Below, one piece after another: positions 43,513-52,713 of a stretch of 64,000 nucleotides of DNA; within the stretch, counting starts at the first letter, position 1, and every line of letters starts with the position of its first letter. Source of the stretch: Bacteroidota bacterium (GTDB taxonomy: Bacteria > Bacteroidota > Ignavibacteria > Tepidaquicellales > Tepidaquicellaceae); the NCBI GenBank assembly GCA_018266845.1, contig JAFDZO010000011.1, positions 204,366-268,365 of the forward strand, given 5' to 3'. The notes under the pieces are model-generated. The model had not been told where the DNA came from, did no database searches, and was given only the letters and a program-made list of their open reading frames with translations. Made by a program: the position numbers and the translations under genes.

Positions 43513-44388
43513 TTATTTTGCTAAAAAATCCTTTATGCTGATAACATAAAGTTTACCGCCTTCTTGCTTATATAATTCATCGGTAATATACAGTTCATCA
43601 GGCGTTACATAGCATATTCCTTCTTTTTGAGAAATTTCAGGAAGAAATATTTCTACATATTCTGATTTGGTAAGAGGTACACCTTCTTTGATTTTAAACA
43701 GCCAGAATTTATTATTAGAGAGAAGCACAAACGATTTGTAATCCGGGGAAATATCGGCAGATGTAATCCAGTCCGCAAAAAAAGGTCCCGTCCCGATATA
43801 AATACTGTCAATTAATCTTGCTGTATAATCACCCGCTTTTGCAGGAAGTGTATATACTCTTAAAAAACCGGAATAAGGTTCAGTCCTGTTCTTTGAGAAA
43901 AGATAAATAGAATCTTTATAACAGAATGCAGATTCCATATCAAAGTTTCTTTTTTCCTTCGAGGGCGGAAATTCCTTTTGGTCGGGATAACTGAACTTTA
44001 TGACTTCGGCATCTACAGTATCGTTGAAAAGATTTGTCGGATTAGGAATTTTATAAATTCTTAAATTTTTCCTTTCGTTGTCATTATTGCCAAAATCACA
44101 GATATAAAAATTTCCTTTATCATCCTGTCTTATTTCTTCCCAATCTATATTAACTGCATTGCGGATAACTACAGTCCTAAGAATATTTCCAAGAGTATCG
44201 AAACGATAAATTTCCGGCTCGCCGCCGCTGTCATTAAAGCTCCAAAGCTCTCCCCTGCTATTAATTTCTATTCCCGAAGATTCATCAATTTTAGCAGGCA
44301 GCCTGCATACCTCACGGAAATACAATTCCTGCGCAAATATACAAACAGGTAAAAATATTATTAGTATTAGGAAAATTTTTTTTAGCAT
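43513..44388 (-). CDS. Exported beta-propeller protein (SdiA-regulated/esterase-like)
   Basis: Secreted or periplasmic, about 291 residues from the ATG at 44388. That start gives a signal peptide (FLILIIFLPVCIFAQ); an in-frame ATG at 44493 would add 35 untypical residues. The mature part repeats WSFNDSGGEPEIYRFD and YICDFGNNDNERKNLRIY, a six-bladed-propeller style. KEGICYVTPDELYITDE near the end resembles SdiA-regulated proteins. Function unknown. Confidence 0.78.
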   Translation of the reverse strand: MLKKIFLILIIFLPVCIFAQELYFREVCRLPAKIDESSGIEINSRGELWSFNDSGGEPEIYRFDTLGNILRTVVIRNAVNIDWEEIRQDDKGNFYICDFGNNDNERKNLRIYKIPNPTNLFNDTVDAEVIKFSYPDQKEFPPSKEKRNFDMESAFCYKDSIYLFSKNRTEPYSGFLRVYTLPAKAGDYTARLIDSIYIGTGPFFADWITSADISPDYKSFVLLSNNKFWLFKIKEGVPLTKSEYVEIFLPEISQKEGICYVTPDELYITDELYKQEGGKLYVISIKDFLAK

Positions 44389-44584
44389 GAAGAAACAAAT
44401 ATAACGATAATAAAGAGAAAATTGACTGAATAAAAATCCCCTGCCTTTCGGAAATTTTCTGCGGGCGAAAACGCCCCGCAAATCCGCAAACAAATTTACT
44501 ATTCCATTTCAAGGGGGAAATTAAAAAATTGTAAAACTTTTCCTCAATCGCTAAATTTAATTCTTTAAAAATTACCCCTAACTA

Positions 44585-45874
44585 ATGGCTAAAATTCTTA
44601 TAGTAGATGATGATAATGTAACCTTGAGCATCTTAAAGCAGGTTTTATACAAAGCAAATCATGATGTTACAACGGCGATTGACGGAGAAGAAGCCATTCA
44701 GCATGTCAAAAGCACAGGATTTGATATTATAGTTACTGATTTCAATATGCCCGGTATGAACGGCATCGAGCTTACGAAAGAAATTCTCAAGATAAATCAG
44801 CAGGCAATAATAATACTTATCACTGCTTACATTTCTGTAAAGGCAGCGCTTGAGTCAATAAAGCTCGGCGCATTCGATTATCTCACAAAACCCGTTGACA
44901 AAGAGGAGCTTCTGCTCAGCATCGAGAGAGGTCTTGAAAGACTAAAGCTGCTTGAGGAAAATTCACAGCTTAAAAAAACATCAAAGCCGGCTCCGCAGAA
45001 AGTAGAATTTAAGTTTGAAACGAAAAGCGAAGAAGTTAAAAAGATTTTAGCTGAAGCTGCCGAAGTTGCCATGTCCGACTCCACTGTTCTAATCACCGGC
45101 TCTAACGGTACGGGTAAGGAAGTGCTTGCGGAGTTCATCCACAAAAACAGCAAGAGGAATAAAAGCACATTCGTCGTAGTGAACTGCGCCGCAATACCCG
45201 AACAGCTACTTGAATCCGAATTATTCGGACACTCAAAAGGTTCGTTCACCGGGGCAATCCGCGATCATAAAGGATATTTTGAAGTTGCCAATAACGGCAC
45301 AATATTTCTTGATGAAATCGGAGACCTTGATACACCGCTGCAAGTAAAGCTTCTCCGCGTGCTTCAGACAAAACAATTTTCAAGAGTCGGAGACCCTAAA
45401 TTAATCACCACAAATGTAAGGATAATAGCCGCTACAAACAGAAATCTGAAGCAGTTAATTAAGGAAGGCACTTTCAGGGAAGACCTGTATTACAGAATTA
45501 ACGTTTTTGAATATCATCTGCCCGATTTAAAAGACAGGCAGGACGATATAATTTTTTATTTCGAAAAATTCATCAAAGATTATTCAGCAGAAAACGGCAA
45601 AAAAATTAAAGAAGTTTCTTCGGAAGTCAAAAAGCACCTGAAAAGTTATAACTGGCCCGGAAACATAAGAGAACTGAAAAACATAGCAGAACGGGCAACT
45701 GTGCTTTGCAAAAACGGTATCATTACAGAAGACCTGCTTCCCGAAAGAATTATGGAAACCAAAGATGAAACAGAAAATGAAGAAGTTATTTCAAAGGATT
45801 ACGAATTAGGAAAACAGGAACTTTTGAAGGAATTTGAAAGGGATTTTATTAAAAAACATTTGAAGAAAAGATAA
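44585..45874 (+). CDS. Sigma-54-dependent response regulator lacking its DNA-binding domain
   Basis: 429 residues. Receiver domain 1-120 with acidic D8-D10 and phospho-acceptor D52 (VTDFNMPG). AAA+ domain with Walker A GSNGTGKE, sigma-54-contact loop GSFTGA and Walker B IFLDEIGDL. The protein ends at FERDFIKKHLKKR, exactly where the Fis-type helix-turn-helix normally begins. A strong hairpin follows the stop codon by one base. No sensor kinase is adjacent. It may act from solution like FlgR, or be truncated. Confidence 0.9.
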   Translation: MAKILIVDDDNVTLSILKQVLYKANHDVTTAIDGEEAIQHVKSTGFDIIVTDFNMPGMNGIELTKEILKINQQAIIILITAYISVKAALESIKLGAFDYLTKPVDKEELLLSIERGLERLKLLEENSQLKKTSKPAPQKVEFKFETKSEEVKKILAEAAEVAMSDSTVLITGSNGTGKEVLAEFIHKNSKRNKSTFVVVNCAAIPEQLLESELFGHSKGSFTGAIRDHKGYFEVANNGTIFLDEIGDLDTPLQVKLLRVLQTKQFSRVGDPKLITTNVRIIAATNRNLKQLIKEGTFREDLYYRINVFEYHLPDLKDRQDDIIFYFEKFIKDYSAENGKKIKEVSSEVKKHLKSYNWPGNIRELKNIAERATVLCKNGIITEDLLPERIMETKDETENEEVISKDYELGKQELLKEFERDFIKKHLKKR

Positions 45875-45916
45875 AAAGCGCAATCCGGGATTACAGACCC
45901 GAACTGCGCTTTGCAA
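45875..45916. terminator. Bidirectional terminator
   Basis: AAAGCGCA at 45875-45882 pairs with TGCGCTTT at 45905-45912. It lies between the regulator gene and the convergent microprotein gene. Confidence 0.75.
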
Positions 45917-45917
45917 T

Positions 45918-46028
45918 TTATCTCGCTATAAAGCCTGCCAAAACTGTTATCAGCAAAACAGCAATTCCGGTGAAGCTGATGTATTCAAACTTTGTTAATT
46001 CTACTTTAACTTTTTTTGAGTTTTTCAT
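45918..46028 (-). CDS. 36-residue single-helix membrane microprotein, copy 1
   Basis: An ATG-to-TAA frame of 36 codons. It has a basic N-terminus, the motif LTKFEYISF, and one hydrophobic helix (GIAVLLITVLAGFIA) ending in Arg. It is paralogous to the gene at 46077-46184, sharing KFEYISF, GIAVLL and TV. Two similar frames with the same topology in tandem on one strand argue that both are real. Probably an inner-membrane peptide; function unknown. Confidence 0.7.
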   Translation of the reverse strand: MKNSKKVKVELTKFEYISFTGIAVLLITVLAGFIAR

Positions 46029-46076
46029 AAGGGTTGTTATTTTTTTATGTTAAATTTTATATTTAAATCTTTTGCT

Positions 46077-46184
46077 TTATCTTATTATAAAGCCTACAGC
46101 TACTGTAACCAGAAGAACTGCAATCCCTGCAAAACTGATGTATTCAAATTTGCTAAGTTCTGTTTTGATTGATTTGGTTTTCAT
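46077..46184 (-). CDS. 35-residue single-helix membrane microprotein, copy 2
   Basis: The ATG at 46184 is preferred over an in-frame ATG at 46259 because the paralogue at 45918-46028 begins at the matching position. It has ELSKFEYISF followed by a single helix (GIAVLLVTVAVGFII) and a final Arg. About two thirds of positions match copy 1. An AGGAAAA purine stretch lies just upstream of the start. Function unknown. Confidence 0.7.
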   Translation of the reverse strand: MKTKSIKTELSKFEYISFAGIAVLLVTVAVGFIIR

Positions 46185-46432
46185 TTGATTAATTTTCCTT
46201 TCTTGTTTGTTTAAATTATTTATCATATAATATTGCATAATGTGTGCCATAGTTTGCAAATGAACCCGGAAATTATTTTGTATTTGTTTCGGATAAATGC
46301 TTAGAAGATTTAAATACCTAAAAATATATGACTTTATAAACTATACAAAGCAAATTGTGCTATGTTTTTTGCAGTAAACGCTCAAATGAAACAATTTTTC
46401 AAACCGCTAAGTTAAAAATTAAAAGGAGTTTT

Positions 46433-46855
46433 ATGAAAAAAATAATTGTATTAGCATCGGCAATATGCCTTTTTATCTTTACTAATACGTATGCTCAAGT
46501 TTCTCAGGACGACAATTCGGAGTTTTCTGTGCAAAAAGTAACTTCAATAATGAAAGCCGGAAAAACGTATTCAGTAAGCGTTACTTTTAAAAATACCGGC
46601 AAGAGCGTTTGGGAAAAAGATAAGTACTGGATTATTTACACCGACCCAAGAATGAATGCAAGAAACAATAATGAATGGGGAATTGATTCAATAAGGGTAT
46701 CCAAAAATGTTAAGCCGGGAAGCAAGCATCAGTTCAAATTCAAAGTTACTGCACCTTCCGAACCGGGAACTTATTTCTTCGCGTGGACTATGTGCAGCGA
46801 AAAAGGAAGCTTCGGATTCGGCTCTGACCTGCAGCAGATTACTGTTGAAAAATAA
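46433..46855 (+). CDS. Exported NBR1-Ig-like domain protein
   Basis: 140 residues from the ATG at 46433, which has an AAAGGAG ribosome site eight bases ahead; an earlier in-frame ATG at 46355 is rejected. Signal peptide KKIIVLASAICLFIFTNTYA. The mature part is one Ig-like domain of the NBR1 type: SVTFKNTGKSVWEKDKYW, then TAPSEPGTYFFAWTM and GSFGFGS. Likely a secreted binding module; ligand unknown. Confidence 0.82.
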   Translation: MKKIIVLASAICLFIFTNTYAQVSQDDNSEFSVQKVTSIMKAGKTYSVSVTFKNTGKSVWEKDKYWIIYTDPRMNARNNNEWGIDSIRVSKNVKPGSKHQFKFKVTAPSEPGTYFFAWTMCSEKGSFGFGSDLQQITVEK

Positions 46856-46906
46856 CTGTCACAGTCAGCACAGAGTGTTTGTCTAAACTTTAAACAAACA
46901 CTCTTT

Positions 46907-47380
46907 ATGAAAATATTTCTCTTTCTTACCCTCTTTATTTTTTTATCGCAAATTTCTTTTGCATCTTCAAAAAAATCAGTTGACCCCGCCGAAGAAGTAA
47001 AGCAAGCAGACATTGATTTTTCCAATCTCTCGAAAGAAAAAGGGATGAACTACGCTTTCCTTGAATACTTAGCAGATGACGGAGTAATGCTCAGACCAAA
47101 CATGTATCCCGTTGTGGGAAAAGAAACTATTAAAAAAACTTTCTTCGATGACGATGGGGATAAGAACGCTGTTTTAACGTGGGCTCCGTTATTTGGAAGC
47201 GTTGCAGAATCGGGCGAGCTTGGATACACCTATGGAACGTGGGAACTGCTTCTTACCAAAGAAGAAAAAACAACAGAGACACGAAAAGGGACCTACATAA
47301 CTGTGTGGAGAAAAGACAAAAACGGGAAATGGAAATTCGTTCTCGATACAGGTAATACAGGCTTAGAGCCGAAAAAATAA
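46907..47380 (+). CDS. Exported NTF2-like (DUF4440) protein
   Basis: 157 residues with a signal peptide (FLFLTLFIFLSQISFA). The body is a SnoaL/DUF4440 cone: QADIDFSNLSKEKGMNYAF, then YLADDGVMLRPNMYPVVGKE, and YITVWRKDKNGKWKFVLDTG at the end. No active-site set can be named. Convergent with the large propeller gene four bases away. Confidence 0.82.
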   Translation: MKIFLFLTLFIFLSQISFASSKKSVDPAEEVKQADIDFSNLSKEKGMNYAFLEYLADDGVMLRPNMYPVVGKETIKKTFFDDDGDKNAVLTWAPLFGSVAESGELGYTYGTWELLLTKEEKTTETRKGTYITVWRKDKNGKWKFVLDTGNTGLEPKK

Positions 47381-47384
47381 ACTT

Positions 47385-50330
47385 TTAATCCCTCTCTCTT
47401 TCATTATGAAACGGAGAGGGAAAATTATTTCCGCCGCGCTTGTTTTCTTTTACCTCAAACTCCTGAGTTTCTTTTTTTCCTGCTGCTTCAAGCTCAACTT
47501 TATATTTTCCCGGAGGCAGGTAATACTTTCCAGAATCTTTCAATTTTACTTTTATCTTTTTATCATCCTTATATTTTTCGACTATTGAATCAAAAAAAGA
47601 TTTTCCGGCAGTCATATCAATTGATAAATCATAATTGATGTAGTTTATTCCGGCTGAAAAAATCCCTGTAAGCACGTTAACAATTTTTTCATCAGAAAAA
47701 ATTGTCATCTTATAATTACCTGAAGCCCGCGAATAGAAAGTAAAATTAAATTCAGGTGTATTAATATCGCCCCACCTGTATTCTCTGTTTCCCCAATTTC
47801 GATTGTATGTAATTTTTGAAGGGTCATAGAAAAACAAATCTTTCGCTAAAACTTCACCTGATAATTTTTCAATGTCTTCAAGATTAGTTTTATATAACGA
47901 ACGCCCATGTGTTCCTACTATCAAATCATGCGCTTCGGGCTGAATGACTAAATCATGAACCGGAACATTGGGTAGTCCCCTGCTGAATGAATTGAAAGTT
48001 TTTCCGCCATCAATAGAGCAGTAAACTCCGCCGTCAGTTCCCGCTAATAAAATATTTTTATCCTGTGTATCTTCTATGATTACGTTTACAGGTTCATTGG
48101 GTAAATTTTTTCCGATTCTTTCCCAAGATTTTCCATAATCATTTGAAACAAAGATATGCGCATCCATGTTGTCCCACCTGTAAGCATTCAGGGAAACATA
48201 AACTCTCGAAGTATCAAAGCGGGATGCCTTTATTCTGGATACATATAAATTTTGCGGCAAGTCATGTGAAATTTTTTCCCAGAAGTTACCTCCGTCTTTT
48301 GAAACGTATGCCGCGCCGTCATCGCTTCCTGTATAAAGCAAACCGAACTTCAAAACAGACTCATCAATTGTAGTAAGAGTTCCGAAAGGAATATCACCCT
48401 GCTTACCTCCGTTCGTTAAATCTCCTGAAATCGTCTCCCACGAATCTCCCTTGTTTAATGAGCGGTGAAGTTTATCCGACCCTAAATACAAAATATCCTG
48501 ATTGTGAGCGGATAGTTTAATTGGAGTTTGCCAGTTAAACCTGTACGGACGCTCGCCTAGCTTATGCTGCGGTTTAATGAATTTGTAATCGTTTTTGTTT
48601 CTATCTATTCTAAAATAATTTCCAAATTGATACCCCGTGTAAACAATATTTTTATCCCTGCCGTCAATTTGCACCTGCATACCGTCGCCGCCCATAATGC
48701 TTTTATACGGATACTCACCAGTCTGCTGCCATTCCAAACTGGCTTCATAGCTGCCGGGACCAACCCACGCTCCGTTATCCTGCAATCCTCCATAAACGTT
48801 GTAAGGTTTTTCATTGTCCACATTAATAGAATAAAACTGTCCAACTGGCGGAGCGTTAAGTTTCTGCCATGTTTTCCCGTCATCATAGGATAGATTTAAA
48901 CCTCCGTCATTTCCATTTATCAAGTGCCCGTCCCGATTTGCATCAATCCACATAAAGTGATGGTCAGCGTGAACATTATCTTCGTTTATTGACTTAAATG
49001 TTTCTCCTCCATCGGTGGATTTTATGGCAATTACACCCATAAGATAAATTTTATTTTCATCAATTGGAGAAACAGAAATTCTTGAAAAATAATATCCGTA
49101 AGTGCTGAAAATTCCTTCAAGTTCCTCACTGTGTGTTTTCCTCCATGATGCGCCGCCATTATCGGAGCGGTAAACTTCCGCGCCAATAACTTCCGCATTT
49201 GTTAAGAGAGTATTGGCATCTTCAAGATACTCCACAAGAGCTGCGGGTTTAATTGTGTTAATTGAAACCATTTTAAAAACTTTTTCAGCATCATACTCAG
49301 GAGGAAACCCATTATCTTCCAGAAATTCTTTCAGCTTTGTCATATCAATCTTTAAAAAATCCTCTTGAGAAATTTTTCGTAATTCATCCTTAGTGAGTTT
49401 ATCTTTTTCCTTCCCTTCTTTTTTATTAATGGGTGCCTGATTGTCAACGACTGCATATACAATCTGCGGGTTCCTCGGATAAATCGCCAACCCGATTCTT
49501 CCGGTTTTTTCTCCCGTTAAAAATCCCGATGCAGGTGTTGAAATTAACGTCCAAGTATTTCCCCCATCCGAACTTTTAAAAATTCCTGATGCAGTTCCTG
49601 CCTCTTCAAAATTCCATGCTCTTCTTGTTCTGTACCACATTGAGGCATAAGCTATGTTTGAATTAGATGGGTCAATTACCAAATCTATCCCTCCGGTATT
49701 TTCATTAACCTTTAGAGAGTGCTTCCAATTTTTTCCGCCGTCTTCGCTTACATAAACTCCCCTTTCGGAATTCGGCGAATATAAATGCCCAAGTGCAGCA
49801 ACAAATATTTTATTCGGATTTTTCGGGTCTATAACTATTCTTCCGATGTGATGCGTTTCTTCCAGTCCTATATTGCTCCATGATTTTCCGTCGTCTGTTG
49901 ATTTATAAATTCCCGTTCCTGAATAGGATGAGCGGCTTGAATTATTTTCACCTGTGCCTACGTAAAGAATATTATTCACCCAATCAACTGCAATATCACC
50001 TATAGTGATAACAGCCTCAGTATCAAACAAAGGAGTAAATGACATCCCGTTATTTGTAGTTTTCCATAGCCCGCCGGAAGCATAAGCTGCATAAAATACC
50101 GAAGGGTCGGAAGGCAAGACATCAATATCAACTACCCTTCCGCTCATTACGGAAGGACCGATATTTTTAAATTCAATATTTTTCAATATAGAATTTTCCT
50201 GCATCTGCTTTTTGTATCGGAATGTTTCTAAGCGTTCTTTTGCCGGAGTAAAATAAACAGGATTTTCCTGAGAAAATGTCCGGGCTGCTGATAACAATAT
50301 CAGAAGAAAAAGAGGTATAATTTTTTGCAT
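47385..50330 (-). CDS. Exported sortilin/BNR-repeat beta-propeller protein
   Basis: 981 residues; signal peptide IPLFLLILLSAARTFS. At least nine BNR/Asp-box motifs are seen (KSTDDGKSW, VSEDGGKNW, KSSDGGNTW, KSTDGGETF, LSYDDGKTW, VSKDGGNFW and others), the layout of VPS10/sortilin-type double propellers. Databases often call such proteins glycosyl hydrolases, but Asp boxes are structural and no catalytic set is visible. The C-terminus lacks a T9SS sorting domain. Probably periplasmic or surface binding; ligand unknown. Confidence 0.85.
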   Translation of the reverse strand: MQKIIPLFLLILLSAARTFSQENPVYFTPAKERLETFRYKKQMQENSILKNIEFKNIGPSVMSGRVVDIDVLPSDPSVFYAAYASGGLWKTTNNGMSFTPLFDTEAVITIGDIAVDWVNNILYVGTGENNSSRSSYSGTGIYKSTDDGKSWSNIGLEETHHIGRIVIDPKNPNKIFVAALGHLYSPNSERGVYVSEDGGKNWKHSLKVNENTGGIDLVIDPSNSNIAYASMWYRTRRAWNFEEAGTASGIFKSSDGGNTWTLISTPASGFLTGEKTGRIGLAIYPRNPQIVYAVVDNQAPINKKEGKEKDKLTKDELRKISQEDFLKIDMTKLKEFLEDNGFPPEYDAEKVFKMVSINTIKPAALVEYLEDANTLLTNAEVIGAEVYRSDNGGASWRKTHSEELEGIFSTYGYYFSRISVSPIDENKIYLMGVIAIKSTDGGETFKSINEDNVHADHHFMWIDANRDGHLINGNDGGLNLSYDDGKTWQKLNAPPVGQFYSINVDNEKPYNVYGGLQDNGAWVGPGSYEASLEWQQTGEYPYKSIMGGDGMQVQIDGRDKNIVYTGYQFGNYFRIDRNKNDYKFIKPQHKLGERPYRFNWQTPIKLSAHNQDILYLGSDKLHRSLNKGDSWETISGDLTNGGKQGDIPFGTLTTIDESVLKFGLLYTGSDDGAAYVSKDGGNFWEKISHDLPQNLYVSRIKASRFDTSRVYVSLNAYRWDNMDAHIFVSNDYGKSWERIGKNLPNEPVNVIIEDTQDKNILLAGTDGGVYCSIDGGKTFNSFSRGLPNVPVHDLVIQPEAHDLIVGTHGRSLYKTNLEDIEKLSGEVLAKDLFFYDPSKITYNRNWGNREYRWGDINTPEFNFTFYSRASGNYKMTIFSDEKIVNVLTGIFSAGINYINYDLSIDMTAGKSFFDSIVEKYKDDKKIKVKLKDSGKYYLPPGKYKVELEAAGKKETQEFEVKENKRGGNNFPSPFHNERERD

Positions 50331-50437
50331 TCGGAAATTTAAAGAAAATAATTGTCGGTTAAAATGAATTTCACCTGAAACCTTCGCGCAAATTTGCTCG
50401 TCTAATACAGACTAAGAATTCTCAAAAAATTAAAAAA

Positions 50438-51313
50438 ATGATTAGAAAAATCTCTTTACTATTTCTATTTTTATGCCTTCCTTTTAAAAGCTTAGTCTAT
50501 TCACAATCTATCCCGGCAAAAATCAATGAATACGGATTTGTTTTTATTCCAATTACGATTAATGATTCTATAACTGCTAATTTTCTTATGGATACGGGCG
50601 GGGGCATGAATATTCTTTCATCCGGTGTATTTAATAAGGTAAAATCATCTGCGAAATTTCGTGGATTTGAAACCGGTTTTAGGCATGACGGAGAACGCCT
50701 TGACGGAAAAGTTTACGAAATTCCTTCAATTCAAATCGGCGGTTACAAAGTAAACGATGTTATTGTAGGAGAGTATCCTCCTCTTGACGAATATGGAATC
50801 GAAGGTATAATTTCTCTAAAATTTTTTGAGAACAAGCCGTTCACAATAGATTTTAAAAATAAAAAATTCGTTATTGAAAATAAAAAAAGTATGTCGAAAA
50901 TCAGGAAGCGCTCCGAAGCTACTCCTATTCTTCTCGATGTATTTTCTGACTGGGCTATTGATATGTACATAAATCTTATCGTGAATGACTCAATTTCATT
51001 AAAGGCGGAGTTCGATACCGGCAGCGGTTTCGACCATATAATAATGAACCCGCAGTATCTTCAGTCAATGGGAGTTGATACCAGCACGGCAAAGAAGAAT
51101 CCGTACACAACACCAATTTCCAAAACCCATCTGACAGATTATCTCGTAAAAGTAAATTCGATAAAATGCGAAGGCATAAGTTCCGGTGAAATAAAAAACA
51201 GACAGGTAACTTTCAGGCAGAATATGATTCATCAGGCATTAATAGGCAGCGGAATGTTTAAGGATAAAGCGATAACTATAGATATTCCTAACAGGAAAAT
51301 GTATGTGAGGTAA
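50438..51313 (+). CDS. Exported retropepsin-like aspartyl protease
   Basis: 291 residues with a signal peptide. Two catalytic-type triplets are present: D52-T-G in NFLMDTGGGMNIL and D193-T-G-S in KAEFDTGSGFDHI. So one chain may contain both halves of the active site, each lobe with a flap-like glycine region. This is the aspartyl-protease family common in Bacteroidota. Followed by a terminator. Substrate unknown. Confidence 0.83.
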   Translation: MIRKISLLFLFLCLPFKSLVYSQSIPAKINEYGFVFIPITINDSITANFLMDTGGGMNILSSGVFNKVKSSAKFRGFETGFRHDGERLDGKVYEIPSIQIGGYKVNDVIVGEYPPLDEYGIEGIISLKFFENKPFTIDFKNKKFVIENKKSMSKIRKRSEATPILLDVFSDWAIDMYINLIVNDSISLKAEFDTGSGFDHIIMNPQYLQSMGVDTSTAKKNPYTTPISKTHLTDYLVKVNSIKCEGISSGEIKNRQVTFRQNMIHQALIGSGMFKDKAITIDIPNRKMYVR

Positions 51314-51320
51314 AAAAATT

Positions 51321-51353
51321 GATGCTCCGTCTTGCATTACAGAACGGAGCATC
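51321..51353. terminator. Bidirectional terminator
   Basis: GATGCTCCGT at 51321-51330 pairs with ACGGAGCATC at 51344-51353, flanked by A and T runs. It separates the protease gene from the convergent T9SS gene. Confidence 0.82.
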
Positions 51354-51371
51354 ATTTTCGGGATGAAATTA

Positions 51372-52643
51372 CTATTTACTTAAAATCATTTTTTTTGTTT
51401 CTGAAAAATCTTCCGTTCGCAAAGCATAAAAATAAATTCCTGCCGGTAAGGAAGAAGCATCGAAATTAATAGAATAATCTCCCGCCGCTTTATGACTGTT
51501 TACAAGCTCTGAAATTATTTTTCCCGTTACATCATATACACTTAAATTCACAAAGGAAGATTTTGAAATCGAGAAAGAAATTCCGGTTGTCGGATTAAAC
51601 GGATTAGGATAATTTTGGTTTAACTTATATGTGCCCTCAAGGTGATTCGCAGAAATGACTCCGGTTATATCAGGGGTAAAATACAATACTCCGCTATTGT
51701 TTGTGCCTCCGTAAACCTTTCCGTTAACTTCTCCAAGACTGCAAATATAAGATGTGCCCGGTAAGCCGTTTGCAATCAGAGTCCATGTATCTCCTCTATT
51801 AGTTGAATAGTAAATATTTGAATGATTATAAGAAATGAAAAGATTGCCATGCGAATCCACAAAAGAAGCTTCTATCAATGCTCCGCTTATAGGAGGGCTT
51901 ACATCTACAAACGTAGCTCCGTTATCTGTGGAACGATTGGGCCCATAAGCATCACAAACATACAAAGTGTTATCATCTGCCTGCATGATATTATGAATGA
52001 ACATCAGAGGAAAAGCTGTAAAGTTTACCCAGTTCTCTCCGTTGTTGGTTGACATTACAACCCCCGAGAGTGAAGTTCCCATTAAAATTCTGCCATCCCG
52101 CAAAAGTTTCATTCCTCCGACAAAACCGGCACCGATGACGGCTTTTTGAACCCAGTTGTTTCCTCCATCGGTTGACTTAAAAACATAGGTTGCTACATCC
52201 CCTATTGTGGGTCCGACAGTTACTGCATACGCGGCAACAATAGAGCCGTCCGAAGGAAAAACCATTCCTCCTCCGCCCGCGTAATTGTTCGCAAATGCTC
52301 GCGTATAAACATCCTGCCAGCTTCCGCCATTATCAGTTGACCTGTGAATGTAAGAGGTGCTTGTAGTTTTAGAAAAGCAATATATTGTTCCGTCGGGAGC
52401 GGTAAATACATCACTGATTCTTTTACCGGAAAGCCCGGATAAATTCCAAACATTAGTTGCGCTTGAACCTTTATACATTCCTACTGCCCAGCTTGAGGCA
52501 AAGACTGCTCCGTTAGAAGCGCCTGCCAAAGCATAAACATAGTCAGTATTGCCTTGAGACATTGTTCCTGCCGGCTGCCAAAAGTTTGCCGCAAAGGTGT
52601 TAGCGCAAATGACAAGAAGTAAAAGTAAATAGATTTTTCTCAT
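51372..52643 (-). CDS. T9SS-exported BNR-type propeller protein, paralogue 1
   Basis: 423 residues. Signal peptide (IYLLLLLVICANTFA). Asp-box motifs such as RSTDNGGSW, KSTDGGNNW and STNRGDTW repeat through the body. The last ~80 residues are a T9SS type A sorting domain (LNQNYPNPFNPTTGISFSIS ... GIYFYALRTEDFSETKKMIL), so the mature protein should be exported through the outer membrane. First of three tandem paralogues; ligand unknown. Confidence 0.86.
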   Translation of the reverse strand: MRKIYLLLLLVICANTFAANFWQPAGTMSQGNTDYVYALAGASNGAVFASSWAVGMYKGSSATNVWNLSGLSGKRISDVFTAPDGTIYCFSKTTSTSYIHRSTDNGGSWQDVYTRAFANNYAGGGGMVFPSDGSIVAAYAVTVGPTIGDVATYVFKSTDGGNNWVQKAVIGAGFVGGMKLLRDGRILMGTSLSGVVMSTNNGENWVNFTAFPLMFIHNIMQADDNTLYVCDAYGPNRSTDNGATFVDVSPPISGALIEASFVDSHGNLFISYNHSNIYYSTNRGDTWTLIANGLPGTSYICSLGEVNGKVYGGTNNSGVLYFTPDITGVISANHLEGTYKLNQNYPNPFNPTTGISFSISKSSFVNLSVYDVTGKIISELVNSHKAAGDYSINFDASSLPAGIYFYALRTEDFSETKKMILSK

Positions 52644-52713
52644 TGCTGAAAAGTGAATTCGTTTAAAGCTAAACTAATTTTATCAAAATTACAAATTAAC
52701 TTTTTGTGTAAAG

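Noticed and set aside
47385..50330. Sialidase or other glycosyl hydrolase
   Set aside because: Only Asp-box repeats are seen; the sialidase catalytic Arg triad and Tyr/Glu pair could not be identified.
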